The notes beneath the pieces were generated by a model. That model was given only the letters and a program-made list of their open reading frames with translations, was not told where the DNA came from and did not search any database. 64,000 nt of DNA, taken from contig JAFDVQ010000006.1 of assembly GCA_018268915.1 (NCBI GenBank), positions 372,001 through 436,000 on the forward strand, given 5' to 3'. Positions 53,318 through 61,038 of the stretch are shown piece by piece (within the stretch, counting starts at the first letter, position 1; every line of letters starts with the position of its first letter). Made by a program: the position numbers and the translations under genes. Source of the DNA: Acidobacteriota bacterium. GTDB lineage: Bacteria; Acidobacteriota; Terriglobia; Terriglobales; Acidobacteriaceae.

Positions 53318-54727
53318 TTAACGACCTGCCTGTTCAGCCGTGACTTCTGCGCCGCTCCGACGGAACCGGTAGTGAAGCAGCCATGAGCTTGGAAGCGCGC
53401 TGCTACCCTGTTGCGCCGGCTTGAACTTCCACTTGCGCGCAGATTCCAGGGCGAGACGCGCGAAATATGCGCTCGGCCCATGCGTCGCATAGTCGGCGTT
53501 CGTGACAGTTCCGTCTGAATCAGCCTCGACCTTCACAATAACGCTCACCGTACCGTGGATCGTGTTGCTGGCACGCTGCGGGACTTCGGGCACGTCACGA
53601 GTGACTACATCGCTGTTGGAAGCAACGGTTGACCTTGCAGCAGAAGCAGGCGCCGTTGAGCGCGGCGAAGGCGCGGAGGCTGTTCGAGGCGACGTCTGAC
53701 TTGACGATTGAGGTTCTGGTTGCGAGGGCTTTGATTGCTGCTCTCCGGCGGGAGCTTGACTCGTGGCCTCGGTTTGAACAGGGGCCGCGGCTCTGCTGCG
53801 GCCATGCAGCCAAAAGCCGACGATCATGACGACGAGAAGCGCAAGGGCGACGACGAGCGGTAGAAACGGCATTCGTGCCGGCAGCGGCTTGTCTTCCTGC
53901 CGGTCTCTGGGAGGAGGTTGCGAGGTCGTCGGGGCCGGTCTCACGGTTGCCGGTTTGGCCCGGCCTTCGAGAATACCGCGAATATCTGCAAGACTGCACC
54001 GCTGGGCTGGATCGGCGTGGAGACACCGGCGGGCGATTTCCGCAAAAGGGGCAGGAATCGATCCGGGGATGACTGGCTCAGAATCGCTGGCAGCGTCCCA
54101 AATCGGAAGCTGCTGAGTCAGCGCTTCAACGAGAGTGACTCCCAGCGACCAGATGTCCGCGCGCGGAGAGACCGGCTCAGTCGTGATCTCCGGAGAGGTG
54201 TACAGGTCGTTTGTGAATAGCCTTGGGGCCGATTTCCCGATCGCAAGCAGGCTGTCGGAAGAAAGACGTATATCATTCTCGACTACGAGCACGTTAGACG
54301 GCTTCAGGTGGCCGTGAACAAAGCCGGCACCATGCATGTACTCGAGTGCGCCCAGGATGGGGTTCAGCATCTCTCGAGCTTCATCGGCCGTGAGAGGGCG
54401 TTCCGGGATGATCTGCGAAAGGAGCTCCTCGGCGAGGTCGTAAACGATATAAGCGCAATTACTCTCGTTGACCTCGGCGCGCCCGTAATGTCGGATTTCC
54501 GCCAGATGTGGGTTGGAAAGCTTTGCAGCAGCTGTCCACCCCGCGAGACGATCCTCTGCTTGCGGTGAAGAGGGGATCAGCTTCAGGGCAGCTTTTGGGG
54601 ACCCTGGGCCGTCGAGCTCAGTGAGGAAGGTGCCGCTGGTGCCAGACCCGCCAAGCCATTCCAGGAGGGGATACCTCCCGTCAACGACCTGACCGACCCA
54701 GTCGCCGCGAACCGAAACAGCATTCAT
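53318..54727 (-). CDS. Membrane pseudokinase fused to a periplasmic TonB C-terminal domain
   Basis: A 469-residue protein. Residues about 18-255 have a Ser/Thr-kinase fold: a Gly-rich loop (LGGSGTSGTFL), Lys49 in KAALKLIP, and DIWSLG of helix F. The catalytic HRD is HGH (residues 138-140, in VHGHLKPSNVL), so the catalytic Asp is missing, and no DFG is seen where SSDSLLAIGK stands. It is therefore probably a pseudokinase. A transmembrane helix (LPLVVALALLVVMIVGFWL, about 289-307) leads to a Pro/Ser-rich linker and a TonB-like C-terminal domain (GTVSVIVKVEADSDGTV, ARKWKFKPA). It could link a cytoplasmic signal to an outer-membrane receptor. Confidence 0.85.
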   Translation of the reverse strand: MNAVSVRGDWVGQVVDGRYPLLEWLGGSGTSGTFLTELDGPGSPKAALKLIPSSPQAEDRLAGWTAAAKLSNPHLAEIRHYGRAEVNESNCAYIVYDLAEELLSQIIPERPLTADEAREMLNPILGALEYMHGAGFVHGHLKPSNVLVVENDIRLSSDSLLAIGKSAPRLFTNDLYTSPEITTEPVSPRADIWSLGVTLVEALTQQLPIWDAASDSEPVIPGSIPAPFAEIARRCLHADPAQRCSLADIRGILEGRAKPATVRPAPTTSQPPPRDRQEDKPLPARMPFLPLVVALALLVVMIVGFWLHGRSRAAAPVQTEATSQAPAGEQQSKPSQPEPQSSSQTSPRTASAPSPRSTAPASAARSTVASNSDVVTRDVPEVPQRASNTIHGTVSVIVKVEADSDGTVTNADYATHGPSAYFARLALESARKWKFKPAQQGSSALPSSWLLHYRFRRSGAEVTAEQAGR

Positions 54728-54963
54728 GGCTTCCTCAGTGTAGTCGAGCAGAATCAGCCGCTCTGAGAACTAGGGAGGGAGGAACACAGGTGGGAACTGC
54801 TGGAGCACAGTGCAAGCAGGCAAATCCGCACCGGCTGCACCAACCGCTCGTCAGAGAATCTGGTTCAAGGGGCGGATGCTGAGCCCGAGGTAACTTCGAA
54901 GGTCAAGTTATTGACCTCCTTACTTTTGTAACGCTAAAGTCGCATTGTTGACACGAAGGTCGC

Positions 54964-55233
54964 GTGTCAGCATCGCCACACATGGAAGACCGCAATGTGC
55001 CTAAGTCCAATGCGGCAGATGTCCTTGGTTTCATCGGCCTGGCCTTCGCAGTTCTGGGGATGGCTGACACGCCATTGCTCTGCAGGTTTAGCTGTCTATT
55101 CGGCGCGTGCATCTTCCTTCCCGTCTCCTTTCACCGGCAAATCGAGTGGCCGGCCTGGGTGCGCTGGGTCTTCTCGATGATTGTGATCTCGATGATCACT
55201 TACGTTGCATGGACCGCCATAAGCGATCGCTAA
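54964..55233 (+). CDS. Small hypothetical membrane protein
   Basis: An 89-residue frame from GTG (or 83 from ATG at 54982). It has two hydrophobic stretches (DVLGFIGLAFAVLGMADTPL and WVFSMIVISMITYVAWTAI), predicting an inner-membrane protein. No family is recognised. It may be paired with the membrane protein 93 nt downstream. Coding status is probable, not proven. Confidence 0.5.
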   Translation: MSASPHMEDRNVPKSNAADVLGFIGLAFAVLGMADTPLLCRFSCLFGACIFLPVSFHRQIEWPAWVRWVFSMIVISMITYVAWTAISDR

Positions 55234-55325
55234 GTTCGACCGACCTCCTTTGCGGACTCACCCCTTTTCAGAGCAGAATGAGTGATCTTGTGTAGTGCAC
55301 CCAGAACAAAGGGGGAGAGAACGAG

Positions 55326-55784
55326 ATGAAAGTTGGGGAGATGACAGAGGCGTCTACCTCGCAGAGAAGGGTTGTGCGAAGTATCCTGGCGCTCCTTGCC
55401 GGATTTGTTGTGAACATTGTGCTGTCACTTGCAACCGATGTCGGACTTCAGGCCGCTGGCGTTCTCCCTGTTCTCGGGCACGAAGCGATGAGTGACTTTC
55501 AATCAGCACTGGCAGCTGCGTATCGAACGGTGTACTGCGTTTTAAGTTCGTACATAGTTGCAAGGCTGGCTCCGTGCCGGCCAGTGGCTCACGCGTTGAT
55601 CGGAGCAGGAGCAGGGATGGTAATTGCTACGATTGGCGCAGTCGTGACCTGGAACAAAGGGCTGGGTCCACACTGGTATGTAATTGTGCTGATTGGGCTG
55701 GCGCTACCTACGGGATGGCTGGGCGGAAAGCTGCGATTGATTCAGATGCAAACAGAGCGCCGGGAACGAGTTGAAGGAGATTGA
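55326..55784 (+). CDS. Hypothetical four-helix membrane protein
   Basis: A 152-residue protein with about four transmembrane segments (SILALLAGFVVNIVLSLAT, AYRTVYCVLSSYIVARL, ALIGAGAGMVIATIGAVVT and WYVIVLIGLALPTGWLGGKL). A GGGGGAGAG stretch stands before the ATG. It resembles small uncharacterised integral proteins; no function is proposed. Confidence 0.75.
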   Translation: MKVGEMTEASTSQRRVVRSILALLAGFVVNIVLSLATDVGLQAAGVLPVLGHEAMSDFQSALAAAYRTVYCVLSSYIVARLAPCRPVAHALIGAGAGMVIATIGAVVTWNKGLGPHWYVIVLIGLALPTGWLGGKLRLIQMQTERRERVEGD

Positions 55785-55849
55785 CAGGACAATGCGATTT
55801 AACCCAGGTCTCCAGATCAGGAGACCCGGGGCATCGACCATTCACGTAT

Positions 55850-56209
55850 CTATTTCTTTCCAGGCTGAGTGGCGATGATCATGCTCGAGATCTTCGCGTA
55901 TGTCGCTGCAGGCACAATCCCCTTGGTCTTGAGCTGAGTTTTATTGGCGTAAGGACGGCCAGCGATGATCTTGCCGGAGTAAGCGTCGCCGATTCCAGGC
56001 AGAGCCTTTAGCTGGTCGGCGGAGGCGGTGTTGATATCGACGAGATCAGCCTTTGCTGCCGTCTTGGCGGGTGCAGCGGTGGTCTGGGCAGACTTGGCCG
56101 TCGACTTCGCTGCCGGTTTCGCTGCTGCCTGAGAGGTCGCAGGGACGACGCTGAGCAGGCAGCAAGCAGTCAACCCGAGAATGTAGCTTGTGAAACGTCC
56201 GAGGCGCAT
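55850..56209 (-). CDS. Exported helix-hairpin-helix (ComEA-like) protein
   Basis: A 119-residue protein. The start at 56209 follows AAGGAG with 6-nt spacing. The signal peptide ([20 protein letters not shown]) is followed by an Ala/Lys-rich linker ([19 protein letters not shown]) and an HhH domain ([39 protein letters not shown]). It resembles secreted ComEA-family proteins and may bind DNA at the cell surface. It is the second exported HhH protein in the window. Confidence 0.85.
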   Translation of the reverse strand: MRLGRFTSYILGLTACCLLSVVPATSQAAAKPAAKSTAKSAQTTAAPAKTAAKADLVDINTASADQLKALPGIGDAYSGKIIAGRPYANKTQLKTKGIVPAATYAKISSMIIATQPGKK

Positions 56210-56335
56210 ATATATCTCCTTATTCCTTGAAAGGTGTGATGCCAGATGATGGGTCGGCGGCGGTCGTGCCGGCGAGCGCACTCATGCTAACCGGTCCGGT
56301 CCGCTCGAAGGAAGGGTGTAGCGTCAGAAAAGAGA

Positions 56336-56357
56336 AAGGGCGCCCGAGAGCGCCCTT
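56336..56357 (-). terminator. Intrinsic terminator after the J-domain gene
   Basis: AAGGGCGC (56336-56343) pairs with GCGCCCTT (56350-56357) around a 6-nt loop. On the minus strand it is followed by CTTTCTCTTTTC, a T-rich tail. It lies between the J-domain gene and the HhH gene. Confidence 0.85.
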
Positions 56358-56379
56358 GCAGTTCCATCAGATCGATTAG

Positions 56380-57138
56380 CTAGTTGAGACGCTGATCCTC
56401 GCTCCGGCGAGAGTTCTTGCGACGATCAAATTTGTCAGCGCGCCAGTCAGGCGCCCCAGAACGACGCTCCCGGTTATTCATCCGGCGATCTGGAATCTTG
56501 CGAGAATCAGGCAGGACTACCATTGCGGTAGTGCTTGAGTCGAGCTTCATGGTTCCTTCTGCCATTTCGGCTTTGCCCACGACGTTGCCGCTCGTCAGGA
56601 GCCGGTCGAGTACGGGGATTCTGGCACGCTGGCTCTCGATGTAGTCGACACCCTCCGCGGTCAGGGCGAAATCGGAGTTGTCAGCCTTCGTTACAAAACC
56701 CTTCTTCGTCAGATACCAGGTGGTGAAGTCCAGGTAGTCGCGCGGAAATCCCATACGGTGTTCGATTTCTGCCAGGCTGACTTGCGGGTTGTAGGGATTC
56801 GAACGGCGCTTGTAATAGAGGACGGCAAGAACAGCAAGACGGCGGTTGAGCTCGCCCTGAACCTGGTCCATGAAATCGACAGTTTGCGAAAGAGGTACTT
56901 GACGAACAGGCTCTTCCCGCTCGTACTCGCGATCGTATTCAGAGCGGCGGTCCGGGTCGGAGAGAACATCATAAGCCGACTTCAGAAGGAAGAACTTCTC
57001 AGAGTCTCCCGTGTCCGGATTGTCCGGATGGAAGCGTGATGCAAGGTAGCGGTAGACACGATGAATCGTCTCGTAGTCTGCGTGGGGACTGATCTGGAGA
57101 AACTCGTAAAAGTCCAACGACTGCGTCGCTTCAAGCAT
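56380..57138 (-). CDS. DnaJ-domain protein with a winged-helix-like middle and basic tail
   Basis: A 252-residue protein. Residues about 8-75 are a J-domain (DFYEFLQISPHADYETIHRV and RFHPDNPDTGDSEKF with the HPD intact), so it can stimulate a DnaK. The middle part (LAVLAVLYYKRRSNPYNPQV, TWYLTKKGFVTKADNSDFAL) resembles a DNA-binding winged helix. The C-terminus is very Arg-rich (DRRMNNRERRSGAPDWRADK). No zinc-finger or CTD domain of full DnaJ is present. The start at 57138 has AGAGGG upstream; the frame opens at 57246. Confidence 0.85.
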   Translation of the reverse strand: MLEATQSLDFYEFLQISPHADYETIHRVYRYLASRFHPDNPDTGDSEKFFLLKSAYDVLSDPDRRSEYDREYEREEPVRQVPLSQTVDFMDQVQGELNRRLAVLAVLYYKRRSNPYNPQVSLAEIEHRMGFPRDYLDFTTWYLTKKGFVTKADNSDFALTAEGVDYIESQRARIPVLDRLLTSGNVVGKAEMAEGTMKLDSSTTAMVVLPDSRKIPDRRMNNRERRSGAPDWRADKFDRRKNSRRSEDQRLN

Positions 57139-57480
57139 TTGGGAAGCCCTCTGAAAGATTGCTGCTCTCGTTATGAGGAATCTTGCAATGGGGGAAGACT
57201 TGCAGCAATCACACGATATGGGTAGGCATGGACTTGCGTAACTCAAAACTCCTTGACAGACGAGAAACTTAAATCAGAGCAGCGAGCGAAACGGCGCAGG
57301 ATCAATAGCTTATTGGGGATGGTGTAACCGCAGGAGGGGTGAGTTGTAGGAGCGGTGGCGCTTTCGTGTGATGCGGGTGTCGGGACGATCTTGATCGCAT
57401 GACTCGTGCATTCGCGGGCCCTGGCAGTGCGTCGATATACTCAGCATTTGGGCGCGAACTACGCGCGAGGGAGATGGTGT

Positions 57481-59361
57481 TTGTCCTTCAGCCGCCGCGG
57501 TTTTCTGAAGTCGCTGTCCAGAACCGCCCTTGTCCTGTCACTCGAAGATGTGCTGAGCCTGGCTCGGCCGTTGTTCGGCCAAACGCCTCAGAAACCGAAG
57601 GGAAACTCGCGTCAGTCATATGAGGCACCCGCACGACCCGCGCCCAAGGGGCCCGCATCGCCGGTGACTGGAACGCCGCTGGGTGTGCAGTTTGTAGACG
57701 TTTCGAAGGGAGCCGGGCTGAATGTCGAGATGATCTTCGGTGGCGAACACCGCAACAAATATCTCCTTGAAACCACCGGTTGCGGAGCGGCGTTCTTCGA
57801 CTACGACCAGGACGACTGGGTCGATATCTTCCTCGTGAATGGGTGGAGGCTCGAGGGCTTTCCTAAAGGCAAAGAGCCTGTCAGTCGCCTCTTCAAAAAC
57901 AACCGCGACGGAACGTTTACAGATGTCACGATCAAGTCCGGGCTGGCACGGTCAGGATGGGGACAAGCCTGCTGCGTCGGTGACTACAACAATGATGGGT
58001 GGAACGACCTGTTCGTCAGCTACTACGGGCAAAACTCACTCTTTCGAAATAATGGAAATGGGACGTTTACGGATGTGACGAAGGAGGCGGGACTGCTGCA
58101 GGACAGACTCCGATGGAATTCAGGCTGCACGTTCCTTGACTACGACAAGGACGGACACCTGGATCTGTTTGTCGGAAACTACATCGATCTGGATCTGAAG
58201 ACGACGCCTCTGCCCGAAGATGCGAACTGCACCTACAAAGGAATCACGGTTGCGTGCGGGCCTCCTGGGCTTGAGGGCGGAAAAAACATCCTCTACCGCA
58301 ATAAGGGCGACGGCACCTTCGAAGATGTGAGCGAAAAGGCGGGAATGTGGGGAACCCTCGGAACCTACGCGTTGAGTTGCGCGGCCGCCGATCTCGACAA
58401 TACCGGATGGCCAAACATCTACGTAGCCAATGATTCGACTTCTGCCACGTATTACGTCAACCAAAAAGACGGGACCTTCAAAGACCAGGCAATCGAGGCC
58501 GGTGTGGCCTATTCCCCGGATGGAAAGCCACAGGCGGGGATGGGTGTCTCCGTTGGCGACTTCAACCGCGACGGCATGTTGGACATTGTGAAGACTAACT
58601 TCGCTGGTGATACCGACTCCTTATATATGAACCTTGGCGATGGGTCGTTTGATGACCGCACTTACCAGGCAGGCCTTGGCATCAACACGCGCCTGCTCGG
58701 GTGGGGCGTGAGCTTTATTGATATCGACAACGATGGATGGCTCGACATTCTGGTCGCGAATGGCCACGTATACCCGGAGGTAGATGGAACGCAGGTGGAC
58801 GCCGCCTACGCGGAAAGGAAGTATCTGTATCGAAATTTGCGGCAAGGTCAATTCGAAGACGTCAGCCAGAGCGGCGGTAGCGGAATTACGACAGATGCGA
58901 AGGCACGCGGCTTTGCGGTGGGAGACTTCGACAACGACGGCGATCTGGATGCAGTTGTGAATTGCGTGAATGCGGTTCCGCAACTGCTTCGTTGCGATTC
59001 GAGTCTGACGCGAAGCTGGCTGAAGGTGCGGCTGGTGGGAACGAAGTCGAATAAGACGGGGATCGGTGCGCGGATCAAAGTCACGGCCCAGACGGGGACA
59101 GGGTATTCAGGCGGTAAGAGCACGCCGGCGTTGACGCAGATCGAAGATGTGAAGTCCTGCAACGGATACTACTCAGCCGGCGATCTGCGCATCCACTTCG
59201 GGCTTGGCGAGGCGAAGAAGGTAGACGCTGTGGAGATTCGCTGGCCCTCGGGAAAAGTTGACACGCTCAAAGATCTGGATGTGAACCGGCTGTATGTCGT
59301 CGAAGAAGGCGGGAAGATCCTGAAGAACGAAGCGCTGGTGGAGGCAAAGAAGAGAGCCTGA
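57481..59361 (+). CDS. Tat-exported FG-GAP/ASPIC-UnbV repeat protein (CRTAC1-like)
   Basis: A 626-residue protein starting at TTG (57481), with GAGGGAG 7 nt upstream. It then reads SFSRRGFLKSLSRTALVLSL, a twin-arginine signal peptide (SRRGFLK), so the folded protein is exported. FG-GAP/VCBS beta-propeller repeats with calcium-binding DxDxDG-type loops recur (DYDQDDWVDIFLVNG, DYNNDGWNDLFVSYYGQN, DIDNDGWLDILVANG), ending in an ASPIC/UnbV domain (RIHFGLGEAKKVDAVEIRWP). Its exact role is unknown. A SnoaL-like gene overlaps its stop codon (TGATG). Confidence 0.85.
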   Translation: MSFSRRGFLKSLSRTALVLSLEDVLSLARPLFGQTPQKPKGNSRQSYEAPARPAPKGPASPVTGTPLGVQFVDVSKGAGLNVEMIFGGEHRNKYLLETTGCGAAFFDYDQDDWVDIFLVNGWRLEGFPKGKEPVSRLFKNNRDGTFTDVTIKSGLARSGWGQACCVGDYNNDGWNDLFVSYYGQNSLFRNNGNGTFTDVTKEAGLLQDRLRWNSGCTFLDYDKDGHLDLFVGNYIDLDLKTTPLPEDANCTYKGITVACGPPGLEGGKNILYRNKGDGTFEDVSEKAGMWGTLGTYALSCAAADLDNTGWPNIYVANDSTSATYYVNQKDGTFKDQAIEAGVAYSPDGKPQAGMGVSVGDFNRDGMLDIVKTNFAGDTDSLYMNLGDGSFDDRTYQAGLGINTRLLGWGVSFIDIDNDGWLDILVANGHVYPEVDGTQVDAAYAERKYLYRNLRQGQFEDVSQSGGSGITTDAKARGFAVGDFDNDGDLDAVVNCVNAVPQLLRCDSSLTRSWLKVRLVGTKSNKTGIGARIKVTAQTGTGYSGGKSTPALTQIEDVKSCNGYYSAGDLRIHFGLGEAKKVDAVEIRWPSGKVDTLKDLDVNRLYVVEEGGKILKNEALVEAKKRA

Positions 59362-59738
59362 TGAGTGCGACTCAAAATATGCGCGAAGACGTGATTCGAA
59401 TCGTGAATACCTACATCGATGCAGTCAGCAGAAATGATGCCTCTAACCTCCCTCTCCATCCCGACGTTGTTTTCGAAGGTCCTTTGGGGCGGTATGAAGG
59501 AATCGAAGCTTTCGTGCAGGGGTTGGCGGATTTCGTCCCGGTACTGAACGCCATCAAGGTACTTCACCTGACAGCGGACCACGATACATGCGCAGCGGTG
59601 CTCGAGATCGACACGATCTTCGGGCTGATCCCTTTTTTGGAGTACTTCAATCTCAAAGATGGAAAGATCGCTTCGATTCGCGCCTATTACGATCCGCGTC
59701 CCGTTCTCGAAGGATTGGAAAAGAGAGCAGCCAGTTAG
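59361..59738 (+). CDS. SnoaL-like/NTF2-fold protein
   Basis: A 125-residue small alpha+beta protein (VIRIVNTYIDAVSRNDASNL, YEGIEAFVQGLADFV, IPFLEYFNLKDGKIASIRAY), typical of the SnoaL/NTF2-like fold. Members include ketosteroid isomerase-like enzymes and binding proteins; the substrate is unknown. The start codon overlaps the preceding stop by 1 nt, so the two genes are translationally coupled. Confidence 0.88.
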   Translation: MSATQNMREDVIRIVNTYIDAVSRNDASNLPLHPDVVFEGPLGRYEGIEAFVQGLADFVPVLNAIKVLHLTADHDTCAAVLEIDTIFGLIPFLEYFNLKDGKIASIRAYYDPRPVLEGLEKRAAS

Positions 59739-59746
59739 CTGCTCAT

Positions 59747-60271
59747 CTAGAACAGGCGCGAGGGGCGCCGCTCATGATCCAGAAGCCAGCGCTTGCGCTC
59801 GATGCCTCCGCCATAACCCGTCAGAGACCCATTCGAGCCAATAACACGGTGGCAGGGAACGATGACAGCAACGGGATTATCCCCATTGGCTGCACCCACG
59901 GCTCTGACCGCGGTAGGGTGATCGATGCGCCGCGCTAGTTCGCCGTAGGACGTGGTCGAGCCGCACGGTATGTTGCGCAGTTCCTGCCAGACCACCCGCT
60001 GGAAGGTCGTTCCGCCTGTAACGACGCGAATTTTGTCGATGACTTCAAGTTCTCCTGCAAAATACCTGGCAATCGTGGAAGAGACATCGTGTGGGTTGCG
60101 GGCATGGCTGCAGCTGAAGCCACTTTTGCCGTAGTGCCGCGTGAGCTGGCGGTCGATCGCAGCTTGCTCATCCGTAAACAGGGCAACGCGAAGATTCCCA
60201 GCCTCGTCCACGCCAATCATGAGCGGGCCAATCTGGGTGGAAACGATGTCGACACTGATCTCCAGCGGCAT
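59747..60271 (-). CDS. ogt: Methylated-DNA-[protein]-cysteine S-methyltransferase
   Basis: A 174-residue DNA-repair protein that removes alkyl groups from O6-methylguanine onto its own Cys. PVAVIVPCHRVIGSNGSLTG holds the acceptor Cys (PCHRV). The helix-turn-helix (TTSYGELARRIDHPTAVRAV) and the N-terminal domain are intact. It is convergent with the SnoaL-like gene, with 8 nt between the stops. The upstream 770 nt are non-coding. Confidence 0.94.
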   Translation of the reverse strand: MPLEISVDIVSTQIGPLMIGVDEAGNLRVALFTDEQAAIDRQLTRHYGKSGFSCSHARNPHDVSSTIARYFAGELEVIDKIRVVTGGTTFQRVVWQELRNIPCGSTTSYGELARRIDHPTAVRAVGAANGDNPVAVIVPCHRVIGSNGSLTGYGGGIERKRWLLDHERRPSRLF

Positions 60272-60892
60272 ACCAGGCAGCTTATAGAGAATGCCAAATC
60301 CAGACGAAGAATGTCATGCCGATTCGGTTTTTGACAAACACTGGTTATGCAACAGGGAATGTGATATCCGTGTGCGCAATCGCTTGCTTACTGACAGGCA
60401 GAACCCGGAAGCACAGGAATATATCCTGGAGGGGATCCGTAAGCTCTCATCCAGCCTCCATCGAATCAACCATTTGGTGTAGAGATGTGCCCGTCGGAGG
60501 ATGGAAACCGCGCCCGGCCTTTCTCTGAAACGAAGTTCCTTCCATATCCCAACATTGCTATGTCATTTAAGCGATTTTATAAACCATTTGTATCGTCGGT
60601 AGTGACGAGCTCCGCATTCAGGCGGCGGCTCATTGAGACCAAATGCGGCCAAGCCGGGAGATCCAAAATAACAAATAAATCGCTTTATATGCAGCTTTTT
60701 GGGGGCGGTTCGCCTCGAGATAACTGGCCAGTCGCCTGCGGGTTCAACCCGAGAAAAGGTTTCCCCGTAATGACATGTCGATTTGACCCCTTTATCTAAA
60801 TGTTTTCCGCCGTTTAACGTTGACAGTCGATTGCGCTTTTCAGTAGTGTTTCGTTTGCTCCGGAGTCTCTAAATTTATTGCTCCCTATTTGT
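60272..60892. other. Non-coding region between divergent ogt and receptor E
   Basis: About 620 nt with no credible gene. It is rather AT-rich at 60560-60690. TTGACA at 60822-60827 lies about 70 nt before the structured leader and is a candidate -35 element for the receptor gene. The ogt promoter is also here. No repeat was recognised. Confidence 0.35.
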
Positions 60893-60980
60893 GTTCGGGA
60901 GGGCGGCGCCGGAAAGGCGAACCTGTCAACGCGACAGAAGAGCGTAGCAAGCCGACTAGCCGAAGTCGAAGATGCCAGGC
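60893..60980 (+). ncRNA. Candidate structured 5' leader of receptor E
   Basis: Three consecutive hairpins can form: GTTCG (60893-60897) / CGAAC (60918-60922) with GGCGGCGCCGG inside; CTGTC (60923-60927) / GACAG (60933-60937); CGACT (60953-60957) / AGTCG (60964-60968). They lie 60-150 nt before the receptor ATG. This may be a riboswitch-like or regulatory leader. I could not match it to any known class, and each stem is only 5 bp. Confidence 0.35.
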
Positions 60981-61038
60981 GGCAGTATCACCACAAGTTG
61001 AGATAAGAGAACAACGGCAAAACTTTTCAGGAGACCGC

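Noticed and set aside
60291..60799. Short ORFs between ogt and receptor E
   Set aside because: Overlapping frames of similar length, no start signals and no recognisable products; treated as non-coding.
60893..61038. Cobalamin or c-di-GMP riboswitch before receptor E
   Set aside because: The conserved B12 box and the GEMM core sequences are absent; kept only as an unclassified structured leader candidate.
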